28,509 nt of DNA from Priapulus caudatus (taxonomy: Eukaryota; Priapulida; Priapulimorpha; Priapulimorphida; Priapulidae), in NCBI RefSeq assembly GCF_000485595.1, contig NW_014578871.1:26905-55413 (forward strand). Reading direction: 5' to 3'. The notes beneath the pieces are model-generated. The model had not been told where the DNA came from. It ran no database searches and saw only the letters and a program-made list of their open reading frames with translations. Of this stretch, positions 17,992 through 27,223 are shown one piece after another. Within the stretch, counting starts at the first letter, position 1. Every line of letters begins with the position of its first letter. A program made the position numbers and the translations under genes.

Positions 17992-20244
17992 TCACTGCAA
18001 CGGTGCTGGTACCAATCTTGCTAATGGTAAGAGATCGCTATCGCTATAGCTACTCTCGGATGAAGACCTTTGTCTCGGCGGCATGGCTTCTTTCTCCGAT
18101 TCAGAATCGTCACTGGGGACGTAAGCGTCGCTCCCTGTACGGTAGGCTAGCGTTGCCTGCCTCCGTGGTTGCTTCCTAGTTGCCCCTGCCGCTGCACGCT
18201 CCCTCGGCGTGGCTTCCTTCGTGGCTCTCAATATGGCTTCCCTTTCAATTTCCCCTGCGGCTTCCTTGGCGGGTCGGGTTGTGACTTCTCCTCTCGGTTG
18301 ATCCCAACGTAACCAAGGATACGCCGCTCGCATGTTATCTACATGCGCGGTGACCTGTCGATGCGTCGTCTCGTGTTGTAAAATAAATTTCTTAGGTGTT
18401 ATTATTTTCGTTACCGTATAGTACGCTTTCCACGCACTGTTTAGCTTGTGGCTTGTCTCGGGCTTCAAGACTGGATCGTGGTAGAATACCGGATCTCCCA
18501 CTCTGAATTCCTGACGCCTTGCCCTCTTGTCGTAGATCTTCTTGTTATGGCTTCCCATATCTTGCGTTGCCGTTCGCATGTGCGCAAACGCATGGTGAAA
18601 CCTCTCCAGTGCTTGTGAAATCGGCTCCTCGTCGTAGGATTTCCTTCTTGGTAATAACAAATTATCCATGGGTAATACCGGTGGCCGACCATACAACAAA
18701 TAGAAAGGGCTATGATGCGACGTGCTATGAATAGCGGACCGATATGCTAACAGCAATGGTGGTAGCAACAAGTCCCACGATGTTTGCGTGACGTCCACAT
18801 AATGCGAAAGCATCGCATTCAGGACTCTGTGAAAACGCTCGTTTGCCCCATTAGAAGCTGGATGATAAGGTGCGCACGTGACGGCCTTTATTCGGAAATG
18901 TTCCGTGACTTGATCCATAATTTTATTGCAAAATTCCGTGCCATTATCCGAAAGCAGAATCCTTGGACACCCATGTCTGGGGATTATCTCGTTAATAAAC
19001 AGGTTAGCCACAGTTTGAGCTGATTTATCAGCTACGGGAAAAATCTCCGGCCAGCTGGTATACAGATCGTGAAAGTGAATTAAATACCGATTACCACGTG
19101 GCGTCAGAGGAAATTGACAAGTGTCCACCGCTAACACTTCGAATGGCGCTCCGGGAATCGGTGCCGCTGCTAATGGTGAACGCACATAGGTTAGCTTGCG
19201 TGATTTACAAATAATGCAACTGCTTACATAATCGTTAATCGTTGAATACATCTTCGGCCAATAATATCTTTCCCTAATCCTCGCATATGTTTTAGCAAAC
19301 CCTAAATGTGCACTATAAATATCATCATGATGATACGCCGTTATTACCGTCTGGTAGTGCTGTGGCACCACTAGCTGTACGCTAGGTTCCGTGGTCGCGG
19401 TTGCCTCTGCGATATGCTGTAATAAGTCGTTGGAAATCATGTTATTAGTAAGCATACTCAAATCCTTAATTGTAGCATTAGGCGATGTCAATGCTACACG
19501 TATCTTGTACAATAATGGCTCCCTACATTGCTCTTTCAAGATCTCCGCTAGAGATGGCAGCACTGTCGCTTGCCGGTTGGTCTTGCGTGGCCTATCTTTG
19601 GTAGCTACCACTCCGTCGTCTTGTGGCGTTGTAATGGTCCCTACTGAATCCCTTTCCTCCATGCAGCTCTTTCTTCCTGTAGATGGCGCTGCGGGCGTCT
19701 GTCGTATTCCTTCTTGATCCTCCTCGCTGGCTTCTGTGGCGTCCGGTGACGCTGTGTGTGTTAGGTGCGTATTGTGTTGCATACCTGCGGTACTCCCCTC
19801 GTTTCCCTTTGCATTGTCAGCTGGCTCGAGATCCTGTGGTTTATCGGGTACGCTGGCGTCTCCCTGGCGTGCAGATGGTCTGTGCGCCTCGATTACTGCA
19901 TTGATACTCGCGCTCTGTGCCAAAGCGCCTTCCTCCTGTTCCAGCTGCGCGATTTCCCTGTCGTCTTCATTCCCGCCGCCGTCCGTTGCTTGTGCTGTAG
20001 TTAATCTCGATAATAAATCAGCATTTGCATTTTTGGTGCCCCTCCAATACACGATCGTTGGACTGTATTCACTAATTATCATTGCCCATCGCAAAAGTTT
20101 GGCATTCTGCAGCTTCGGCGATGTTGAAGATATTTCAGAGGTAAATGATCGGAAACTATGGTGAACTGGCTTCCCGCTAAATAATGCCTGCTTCTCTGCA
20201 ATGCGAAAACTATTGAAAAAGCTTCCCGTTCCACTGTCGGCCAC
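17992..20244 (-). pseudogene. RNase H end and integrase of Pol, copy B
   Basis: The end of RNase H, a ~130-residue spacer and a full integrase. True Pol sequence begins about 40 codons into the frame (near 20125), after a one-base deletion that separates it from the RT; earlier residues are an out-of-frame translation. Integrase landmarks: zinc-binding H-x-H and C-x2-C (HHDDIYSAH, CIICK; residues ~300-345), then the catalytic triad Asp in VDTCQF (~375), Asp in SDNGTEF (~433) and Glu in GANERF (~467), with exactly 35 residues between the last two. A GD-V and K-L..W..Y.V C-terminal domain and an acidic Ser-rich tail follow. The integrase itself has no visible lesion. Confidence 0.92.
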
Positions 20245-21785
20245 CGTTCCTGTGTGGGGGTTAACTTAGCACTTATATATGAAATGACAACATGCTCATC
20301 CTTTTGTGCCAATACCGCTCCGACGGCATATGCGCTCGCATCTGTGTATAAAAAATACGGTTCATTAATACGCGGGTAAGCGAGAATCGGCGCTGTCAAT
20401 AACGCCTCCTTTAATGCGTCAAAAGCCACCTGAGCGCCGGCATTCCACACAAAACGTGCGTGTTTCTTGGTGAGGTCTATCAACGGTGCTGCCACTTTTG
20501 CAAAATCCTTCACGTGATTCCTATAAGAATTGGCCATTCCAAGAAACGCACGCGTTTGTTTGACTGTGGTCGGCTCCTTCATCTGCGGAATGGCGGCCAC
20601 TTTACGTGGGTCTGGCTTCACTCCGTCTCGGCTGATTACGTGTCCTAAATAATCAACAGATTGTTTGATAAATTCACATTTAGACGGATTCAGTGTTAAC
20701 CGTGCGCCGCGCAGGCGATCAAACACTGCTTGTATATCTAGCAGATGCTGCTCGAACGTTGCCGAATGTGCCACTATATCGTCAATGTACGGAATAGCAC
20801 ACCGGTTTGTAAGTCCCTTTAACACGTTATTTAACAGTTGCTGAAAGACACTAGGCGAATTCCGTAAACCAAATGGAACGAAATGATAAACATATGTGCT
20901 TTTATACGTGATTATAGCTGTCTTATGCTGATCCTCGGGATGGACAGGCACCTGAAAATAACCATTTTTTAAATCCAACGTGGTAAAATATTTCGCGTTA
21001 GCTAATGAAGCCAGAATATCCTGAATCCGAGGTAGCGGATAAATTATGGCTTCTGTCACTTTGTTAAGAGCTCGGTAATCTGCCACCAACCTCCCCCTCG
21101 GGCTTCCTTTCTTAGGAACTATAAACACTGGCGTTGACCAATCACTAGTAGCCTCCGAAATAATTCCTGCCACCAGCAATGCTTCAATATGCTTGTCCAA
21201 TGCTTCCCTGTGCAGGTACGGTGTCCTGTATGGCGCTCTCGCTATGGGTGCATGATCATGTGTGTTAATCCTCATCTGCACTAGATGCGTGTGTGATAAC
21301 ATGTTATCATTTGTTGCAAACAATTCATAATTGTTGACAACAATGTCACGTATCGCTGTATATCGATGGCCTTCCAAATGCTGCAATTTAAGAGCTGATG
21401 AAATTAATGCTTGTGCGGCCGCCACACTCTCCCCACTGTCGTGCACGCCTCCCTGTGCATTGCCCGTTGTTAACTGCCGCTCCGGGCCGGCCGCCATTGT
21501 GTCACCGTGGTTGTGAACGGCTTTGTCCGCGTTTGTTGAGACCAGCCCCACCAAACCGGTTTGCGCCTGTTCAAGATGGCCGCCCATACCGCCCGGCTCG
21601 CTCACTGCTGCCTTGTGCATGGAGACATGCTGACCTATGGTACAGCCGCGCCTGCCTTTGTTCGGCGCGGCCGCTGCTGGACAGCGCAAACCCGTTCCCG
21701 ATTGGGCAACATGGCCGCCAGCCGCTGTGCTACGCAAACCCGTTCCCGATTGGGCAACATGGCCGCCAGCCGCCGTGCTGCGCAA
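20079..21785 (-). pseudogene. Reverse transcriptase-RNase H of Pol, copy B
   Basis: Opens in the 16-residue repeat array, then the linker and the RT. RT landmarks are VPKKGSPRGRLVADYRALN, TTLDLKNGYFQVPV (first catalytic Asp), FGLRNSPSVFQQ and YIDDIV (catalytic Asp pair). RNase H starts at FLYTDASAYAVGAVLAQ and continues through EREAFSIVFAL and TIVSDHLPL. A one-base deletion near 20126 shifts the frame inside RNase H and ends the ORF at 20079. Relative to the RT at 22111-23850 it also lacks three residues after QKDE and has Ser for Tyr in GMANSYRNH. It would naturally be fused to the integrase at 17992-20244. Confidence 0.92.
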
Positions 21786-21818
21786 ACCCGTTCCCGATTG
21801 GGCAACATGGCCGCCAGC
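21687..21818 (-). repeat. 48-bp repeat array (three units) at rearrangement junction
   Basis: Three units of CGCAAACCCGTTCCCGATTG-GGCAACATGGCCGCC..., encoding the 16-residue repeat AAGGHVAQSGTGLRST in the Pol frame. The third unit is cut at 21818 and joined to the Pol spacer sequence TGTAGCATTAGG that normally continues to the integrase (compare about 19470-19480). Confidence 0.9.
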
Positions 21819-22110
21819 ATTGTAGCATTAGGTGATGTCAATGCCACACGTATCTTGTACAACAATGGCTCCCTACATTGCTCCGCCAAGATCTCCTCTA
21901 AAGATGGCAGCACTGTCGCTTGCCGGTTGGTATTGCGTGGCCTATCTTTGGTAGCTACCACTCCGTCGTCTTGTGGCGTTGTAATGATCCCTACTGAATC
22001 CCTTTCCTCCACGCAGCTCTTTCTTTCTGTAGATGGCGCTGCGGGCGTCTGTCGTATTCCTTCTTGATCCTCCTCGCTGGCTTCTGTGGCGTCCGGTGAC
22101 GCTGTGTGTG

Positions 22111-23850
22111 TTAGGTGCGTATTGTGTTGCATACCTGCGGTACTCCCCTCGCTTCCCTTTGCATTGTTAGCTGGTGTCTCAAGATCCTGTGGTTTATCGG
22201 GTCTCCCTGGCGTGCAGATGGTCTGTGCGCCTCAATCACTGCGTTGATGCTCGAGCTCTGTGCAAAAGCACCTTCCTCCTGTTCCAGCTGCGTGATCTCC
22301 CTGTCGTCTTCGTTTCCGCCACCGTCCGCTGCTTGTGCTGTAGTTAATCTTGACAATAAATCAGCATTTGCATTTTCGGTGCCCCTCCGATACACGATCG
22401 TTAAACTGTATTCACTAATTATCATTGCCCATCGCAAAAGTTTGGCATTGTACAACTTTGGCGATGTTAGAAGATATTTCAGAGGTAAATGATCGGAAAC
22501 TATTGTGAACTGGCTTCCCGCTAAATAATGCCTGCTTCTCTGCAGTGCCAAAACTATTGAAAAAGCCTCCCGTTCCACTGTCGGCCACCGTGCCTGTGTG
22601 GGGGTTAATTTAGCACTTATATACGAAATGACAACTTCCTTCCCTTGCTCATCCTTTTGTGCTAACACCGCTCCGACGGCATATGCGCTCGCATCTGTGT
22701 ATAAAAAATACGGTTCATTAATACGCGGGTAAGCGAGAATCGGCGCTGTCAATAACGCCTTCTTTAATGCGTCAAAAGCTACCTGAGCGCCGGCATTCCA
22801 CACAAAACGTGCGTGTTTCTTCGTGAGGTCTATCAATGGTGCTGCCACCTTTGCAAAATCCTTCACGTGATTCCTATAATAATTTGCCATTCCAAGAAAC
22901 CCACGCGTTTGTTTGACCGTGGTCGGCTCCTTCATCTGCTGAATGGCGGCCACTTTACGTGGGTCTGGCTTCACTCCATCTCGGCTGATCACGTGTCCTA
23001 AATAATCAACAGATTGTTTGATAAATTCACATTTCGACGGATTCAGTGTTAAACGTGCGTTGCGCAGGCGATCAAACACTGCTTGTATATCTAGCAGATG
23101 CTGCTCGAACGTTGCCTCATGTACCACTATATCGTCGATGTACGGAATAGCACACCGGTTTGTAAGTCCCTTTAACACGTTATTTAACAGCTGCTGAAAG
23201 ACACTAGGCGAATTCCGTAAACCAAACGGAACGAAATTATAAACAAATGTGCTTTTATAAGTGATTATAGCTGTCTTATGCTGATCCTCGGGATGGACAG
23301 GCACCTGAAAATAACCATTTTTTAAATCCAACGTGGTAAAATATTTCGCGTTAGCTAATGAAGCCAGAATATCGGAAATCCGAGGAAGCGGATAAATTAT
23401 GGCTTCAGTTACCTTGTTAAGAGCTCGGTAATCTGCCACCAACCTCCCCCGCGGGCTTCCTTTCTTAGGAACTATAAACACTGGCGTTGACCATTCGCTA
23501 GTAGCTTCCGAAATAATTCCTGCCGCTAGCAATGCTTCAATATGCGTGTCCAATGCTTCCCTGTGCAGATACGGTGTCCTGTATGGCGCTCTTGCTATGG
23601 GTGCATGATCACGTGTGTTAATCCTCATCTGCACTAGATGCGTGTGTGATAACATGGTATCATTTGTTGCAAACAATTCGTAATTGTTGACAACAATGTC
23701 ACGTATCGCTTTATATTGCTGGCCTTCCAAATGCTGCAATTTAAGAGCTGATAAAATTAATGCTTGTGCGGCCGCTAAACTCTTCCCACTGCCGTGCACG
23801 CCTCCCTGTGCCTTGCCCGTTGTTAACTGCCGCTCCGGGCCGGCCGCCAT
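22111..23850 (-). pseudogene. Reverse transcriptase-RNase H of Pol, upstream duplicate
   Basis: A 579-codon frame with the full RT and RNase H. RT motifs: GRLVADYRALN, TTLDLKNGYFQVPV (~residue 173), FGLRNSPSVFQQ, YIDDIV (~236). RNase H: FLYTDASAYAVGAV (~383), EREAFSIV, TIVSDHLPLKYL, then the connection to NADLLSRL. It is separated from the upstream linker by a one-base insertion near 23875, so the ATG at 23850 is merely the first Met after the break. A 10-bp deletion near 22203 shifts the frame of the spacer. The spacer continues in another frame (22132-21819) up to the junction with the 48-bp repeats. No integrase follows this copy directly. Confidence 0.92.
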
Positions 23851-23854
23851 TGTG

Positions 23855-24544
23855 TCACTGTGGTTGTGAACGGCTTATGTCTGCGTTTGTAGAGACCAGC
23901 CCCACCAAACCGGTTTGCGCCTGTTCACGATGGCCGCCCATACCGACCGGCTCGCTCACTGCTGCCTTGTGCATGGAGACATGCTGACCTACGGTACAGC
24001 CGCGCCTGCCTTTGTTCGGCTCAGCCGCTGCTGGCCAGCGCAAACCCGTTTTCGATTGGGCAACATGGCCGCCAGCCACCGTGCTGCGCAAACCCGTTCC
24101 TGATTGGGCAACATGGCCGCCAGCTGCCGTGCTGCGCAAACCCGTTCCCGATTGGGCAACATGGCCGCCAGCTGCCGTGCTGAGCGAACCCGTTCCCGAT
24201 TGGGCAACATGGCCGCCAGCCGCCGTGCTGCGCGAACCCGTTCCCGATTGGGCAACATGGCCGCCAGCCGCCGTGCTTCGCGAACCCGCTTCCCGATGGG
24301 CAACATGGCGCCAGCCGCCGTGCTGCGCAAACCATTTTCGATTGGGCAACATGGCGCGCAGCGCCGTGCTGCGCGAACCCGTTCCCGATTGGGCAACATG
24401 GCCGCCAGCTATTTCGCTCGGTGGCGCTATAACTTCCACTGGGTTACCTGTAATAAACGTAGAATTATTGAGTACGGCCTCTGCAATAGAACATGTTATC
24501 ACGCAAGCAGGCGAGCTGACCTCCGTGCACTCTCCATTGTTCAC
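23855..24544 (-). pseudogene. Protease-RT linker with 16-residue repeats
   Basis: A Pol linker segment containing eight 48-bp units (24039-24415). Most are in the GGHVAQSGTG frame, but the frame slips out and back in the middle because two units have indels (one around 24290-24310, one around 24330-24365). After the array come a PNKGRRGCT segment and LVGLVSTNAD, then a one-base insertion near 23875 leads to a stop. The other RT copy (21785-20079) has the same segment without that insertion. No known domain. Confidence 0.75.
24039..24415 (-). repeat. 48-bp tandem repeat array, eight units
   Basis: Units of 48 bp (two shortened by indels) with the core CCCGTTCCCGATTGGGCAAC followed by ATGGCCGCCAGC, and a variable segment CGCCGTGCTG. 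In frame, 16 residues per unit. On the minus strand each unit has GGCGGCCATGTTGCCC. Open frames on the plus strand across it are shadows. Confidence 0.93.
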
Positions 24545-24606
24545 GGCCAGCTTGCCTGCACGGTTGCCAACAGCCGGACCACGCGCAAACCGGTTTTGCC
24601 TCCAGC

Positions 24607-24645
<39 letters not shown>

Positions 24646-25450
24646 TAAACCTGTTTGCGTGCCCGCTTGCATGTTTACGTCACGCACACATGGTCTATAT
24701 GTAATTTTATTCTTAAAATGTTTATCGTCATTGCCGCGTTTCGCGCCGGTAGATGGCGTTGTGTATGCGGTGTCTATTTGCGTATTTTGGGAATTATTAT
24801 CTGCGCCGTGTTCGTGTCAACAGATGGCGCTGCGTATGGGTGAGTGGCTCGGTTTTGCCCGACCGCACTCTGCTCTTGTCGTTGAGCATGCTGCATGTGG
24901 TGGCTGCGTGGTGCGTGATATTTATTCTTGTGCATGCTAGGTGTATGCGTACTGTGATATTTACGTGCGTCATTTAACTGCGTGTCATTCTTGCCCGCCT
25001 CGGCGCTCCGCCTTATAGCAAACCTACCACACGGCATGCTAGAACCTGTTAACGAAGGAGAATTATTCGTCAACAACACACCCGTGACTGCCGCCACCTC
25101 CTGCGGCGCAGCCCCTTCGAATATTAGCAACACCTGATTGCGCTAAATATTCCTCCACCTGGGTGCTAGCTAGGCGCGCGTCACCCCGGCCCGCCATGTT
25201 CTTCCTCCTATTCCCCTGACCTGTCCAGAGAATATTATTAGTAGAGAACAAAGCAACTGGTTTACCAAGCGTTGTCGGTGACCCGTCACCAGACCCAGCG
25301 GGCCTGCAACATTCCTGTGTGCCTTTGTGGCTCACCGCTTTCATTCTAGAACAAACAGCTATTTCATTCTAGCCCATTAGTCCTCGCAGACGCTGGCTCG
25401 TCGTTAACTATAGCCGCTTCGCCTCTCCTACGCTTAATCACCCTCTCGCC
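24545..25450 (-). pseudogene. Protease-RT linker of Pol, decayed
   Basis: Continuation of Pol after the protease, homologous to 27066-28180. It is low-complexity and rich in His, Gln, Asn, Arg and Ser (HHMQHAQRQEQ), with a Gln run encoded by (CAG)n at 24610-24641. Lesions compared with the other copy include a TAA near 25449, a 13-bp insertion near 25363, an indel around 25117 and a one-base deletion near 24810, splitting it into ORFs 25344-25063, 25133-24774 and others. No recognised domain; a disordered linker is likely. Confidence 0.7.
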
Positions 25451-26395
25451 TTACCTAAGGCAAGAATTACCACGTTGCCTGTCATCAGCGCGCACAATAG
25501 ATGTAGCCCGCCGCCTCTCATTTGCATAACTATAGGGCGCTGGGTGATTAGCCTGTGAACCCCGGCGGTACCTAGACCCGGTCTCGGTAGTATTTACGAG
25601 CGCTAGCGGGTTTCTTGTTGTCTGCTTCCCACGCCTTCGCCAATCGTGCTGTTTAGAAATGCAATCATTGTTAGACATGGTTCGCCCCCTAGACACGGCG
25701 TGTTTATGCAACACTATGGAGCGGTGTCGCCTCGCAAATGCTGAAATACCTTGATTGGTAGCGCAACCTAGACCTGTCTGAATAGAATGTTTATTAGCCT
25801 GTTGACGGTAATGGTTTGACTGCCCCAAAGACGTATTATCTGGTCGCATCACGCCGCGACTAGACTGTGGACATGTTTTTATAGTACCCACACTATTCCG
25901 CTTCACGTAAGACATATTCTTAACAACACACGGTCTCGCCGTACCTAGCGCCAACGTGACACCGTGCGCCGCACCCACTCTCTGTGCTGACGCGTTCGCC
26001 GCCATATTTATTGGAACTATACTATCGCGTATCGTTAATCTACCCAATTCAAAATCTAACTTAATTCTATTTACTTTGAGAAAATCCCACCCTAATATAA
26101 ATTGCTGCTGCAAATTTTTGACTATGTAAAATACATGGGTTATACAATGCTGTGCTAATTTAATTCGTAACCTCGCCTTACCTACCACGCACAAACACTC
26201 TCCTCCCGCCGCCTTTAAAATCTGCGTCGTTTCCTCTATGAAACAATTTGAATAAACCCCTTCTAAGTGTCCCCACAAGCGTGCACCAATTAAACTTAAC
26301 GCAGCCCCTGTGTCAATTAATGCGTTAATACTAAGTCCACCAACGTCAAGCACACACGACGGGATCGTGTGCTGTTCGTCGTTCATATTTGTCAT
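25451..26395 (-). pseudogene. Retropepsin-type protease and start of linker
   Basis: The protease lies in residues ~10-125: the active-site motif ALIDTGAALSLIG (DTG), and later FILGWDFLKVNRIKLDF, the conserved ILG-DFL signature of Ty3/gypsy retropepsins. From ~130 it becomes the long Arg/Asn/Thr-rich linker. The frame ends at a TAA where the other copy (28472-27855) has a Tyr codon. The ATG at 26395 is probably not the true start: the frame is open upstream to 26506, overlapping Gag by about 70 nt in the -1 frame, so it is likely made by -1 frameshifting, although I see no standard slippery heptamer. Confidence 0.88.
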
Positions 26396-26430
26396 AGTCG
26401 TAATCTGAGACTGTCTACCTTTTGCTACCG

Positions 26431-26904
26431 TCAGCGCCTCACAGTTCTGACGACAGCATTGGCGTTTACCTGAGGTGTACTGCGAGGGTATGTGGAATTT
26501 CTCATGTTACGAGATCTAGGTTGTCTCGGACACCTAAACCAGATGTGTCCCGCTTCCCCGCAAATAGCACAAAGCGGAACCCCTTGAGGTGTATATAAAT
26601 ACTGGGTGTTAGCCCGCGGTGTTATTAATTGCGCAGGCGATGTGTATTGTTACATGTCGTTTCGTTGCGTGTAAAACTGTCTATTGGCCGGCGTGAGATT
26701 TGCGGAATAACGCTGCGCGGGGGTATTACTGCTGCGTGGCGCTTGCGTGTAACGTTCTAACTGCTGCATACGTGTATTATCCCGATATTGCAGGTCGCGT
26801 GTTGGCTGTGTTGCGCTAGTGTGTGCTATTCGCTGTGCGCTAGTGCGGGCATTCTGTGCTACAATTTCACGTAAATCAGCTATCTGCTGCTCTACCGACG
26901 GCAT
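26431..26904 (-). pseudogene. Gag C-terminal fragment with CCHC zinc knuckle
   Basis: The frame starts at MPSVEQQIADLREIVAQN (coiled-coil-like, Gln/Arg/Thr-rich) right after the junction with the 48-bp repeat, so this Met need not be the real start; matrix and capsid are absent. A TAA at 26652-26650 interrupts the frame. Beyond it, still in the same frame, comes the nucleocapsid zinc knuckle CAICGEAGHIWFRC (26571-26530; C-x2-C-x4-H-x4-C), a basic PRQPRSR segment and a TGA at 26433-26431. Gag packages the RNA through this knuckle. One nonsense codon is the only visible lesion in the fragment. Confidence 0.85.
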
Positions 26905-26913
26905 TGATACCGT

Positions 26914-27187
26914 AAAACCCGTTCCCGATTGGGCAACATGGCCGCCAGCTATTTCGCTCGGTGGCGCTATAACTTCAACTGGGTTACCTGTAATAAACGT
27001 AGAATTATTGAGTAAGGCCTCTGCAATAGAACATGTTTGAAAATTAGTTACCCTTTACGCGCTGTCTAAAGCAGGCGAGCTGACCTCTCCATGCACTCTC
27101 CATTGTTCACGGCCAGCTTGCCTGCATGGTCGCCAGCAGCGGACCACGGCAAACCGGTTTTGCCTCCAGCCTGCTTGCCCGCCAGCA

Positions 27188-27223
<36 letters not shown>

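Larger units (their letters stand above)
14465..21818 (-). mobile_element. Env-bearing Ty3/gypsy element, copy B (Pol-env-ORF4 part)
   Basis: On the minus strand: 48-bp repeat array, RT-RNase H, integrase, intergenic segment, env, ORF4, 31-bp minisatellite, then the gap. Its upstream end at 21818 is joined to a second RT fragment, not to its own protease. Its LTR is not present. Confidence 0.85.
21819..26913 (-). mobile_element. Gag C-terminus-protease-linker-RT fragment of the env-bearing family
   Basis: Minus-strand order: Gag C-terminus with zinc knuckle, protease, long linker, 48-bp array of eight units, RT-RNase H, Pol spacer. It stops at 21819, in the spacer before the integrase, and is joined there to the repeat array of copy B, making a direct duplication of about 2.35 kb (array to spacer). 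Confidence 0.85.

Noticed and set aside
24039..24415. Regular repeats considered as a CRISPR array
   Set aside because: Contiguous 48-bp units without unique spacers, coding in frame inside a eukaryotic retroelement.
24012..24940. Long plus-strand ORFs over the 48-bp repeats (230 and 278 codons)
   Set aside because: Antisense shadows of the Pol linker; repeats of 48 bp keep several frames open by chance.
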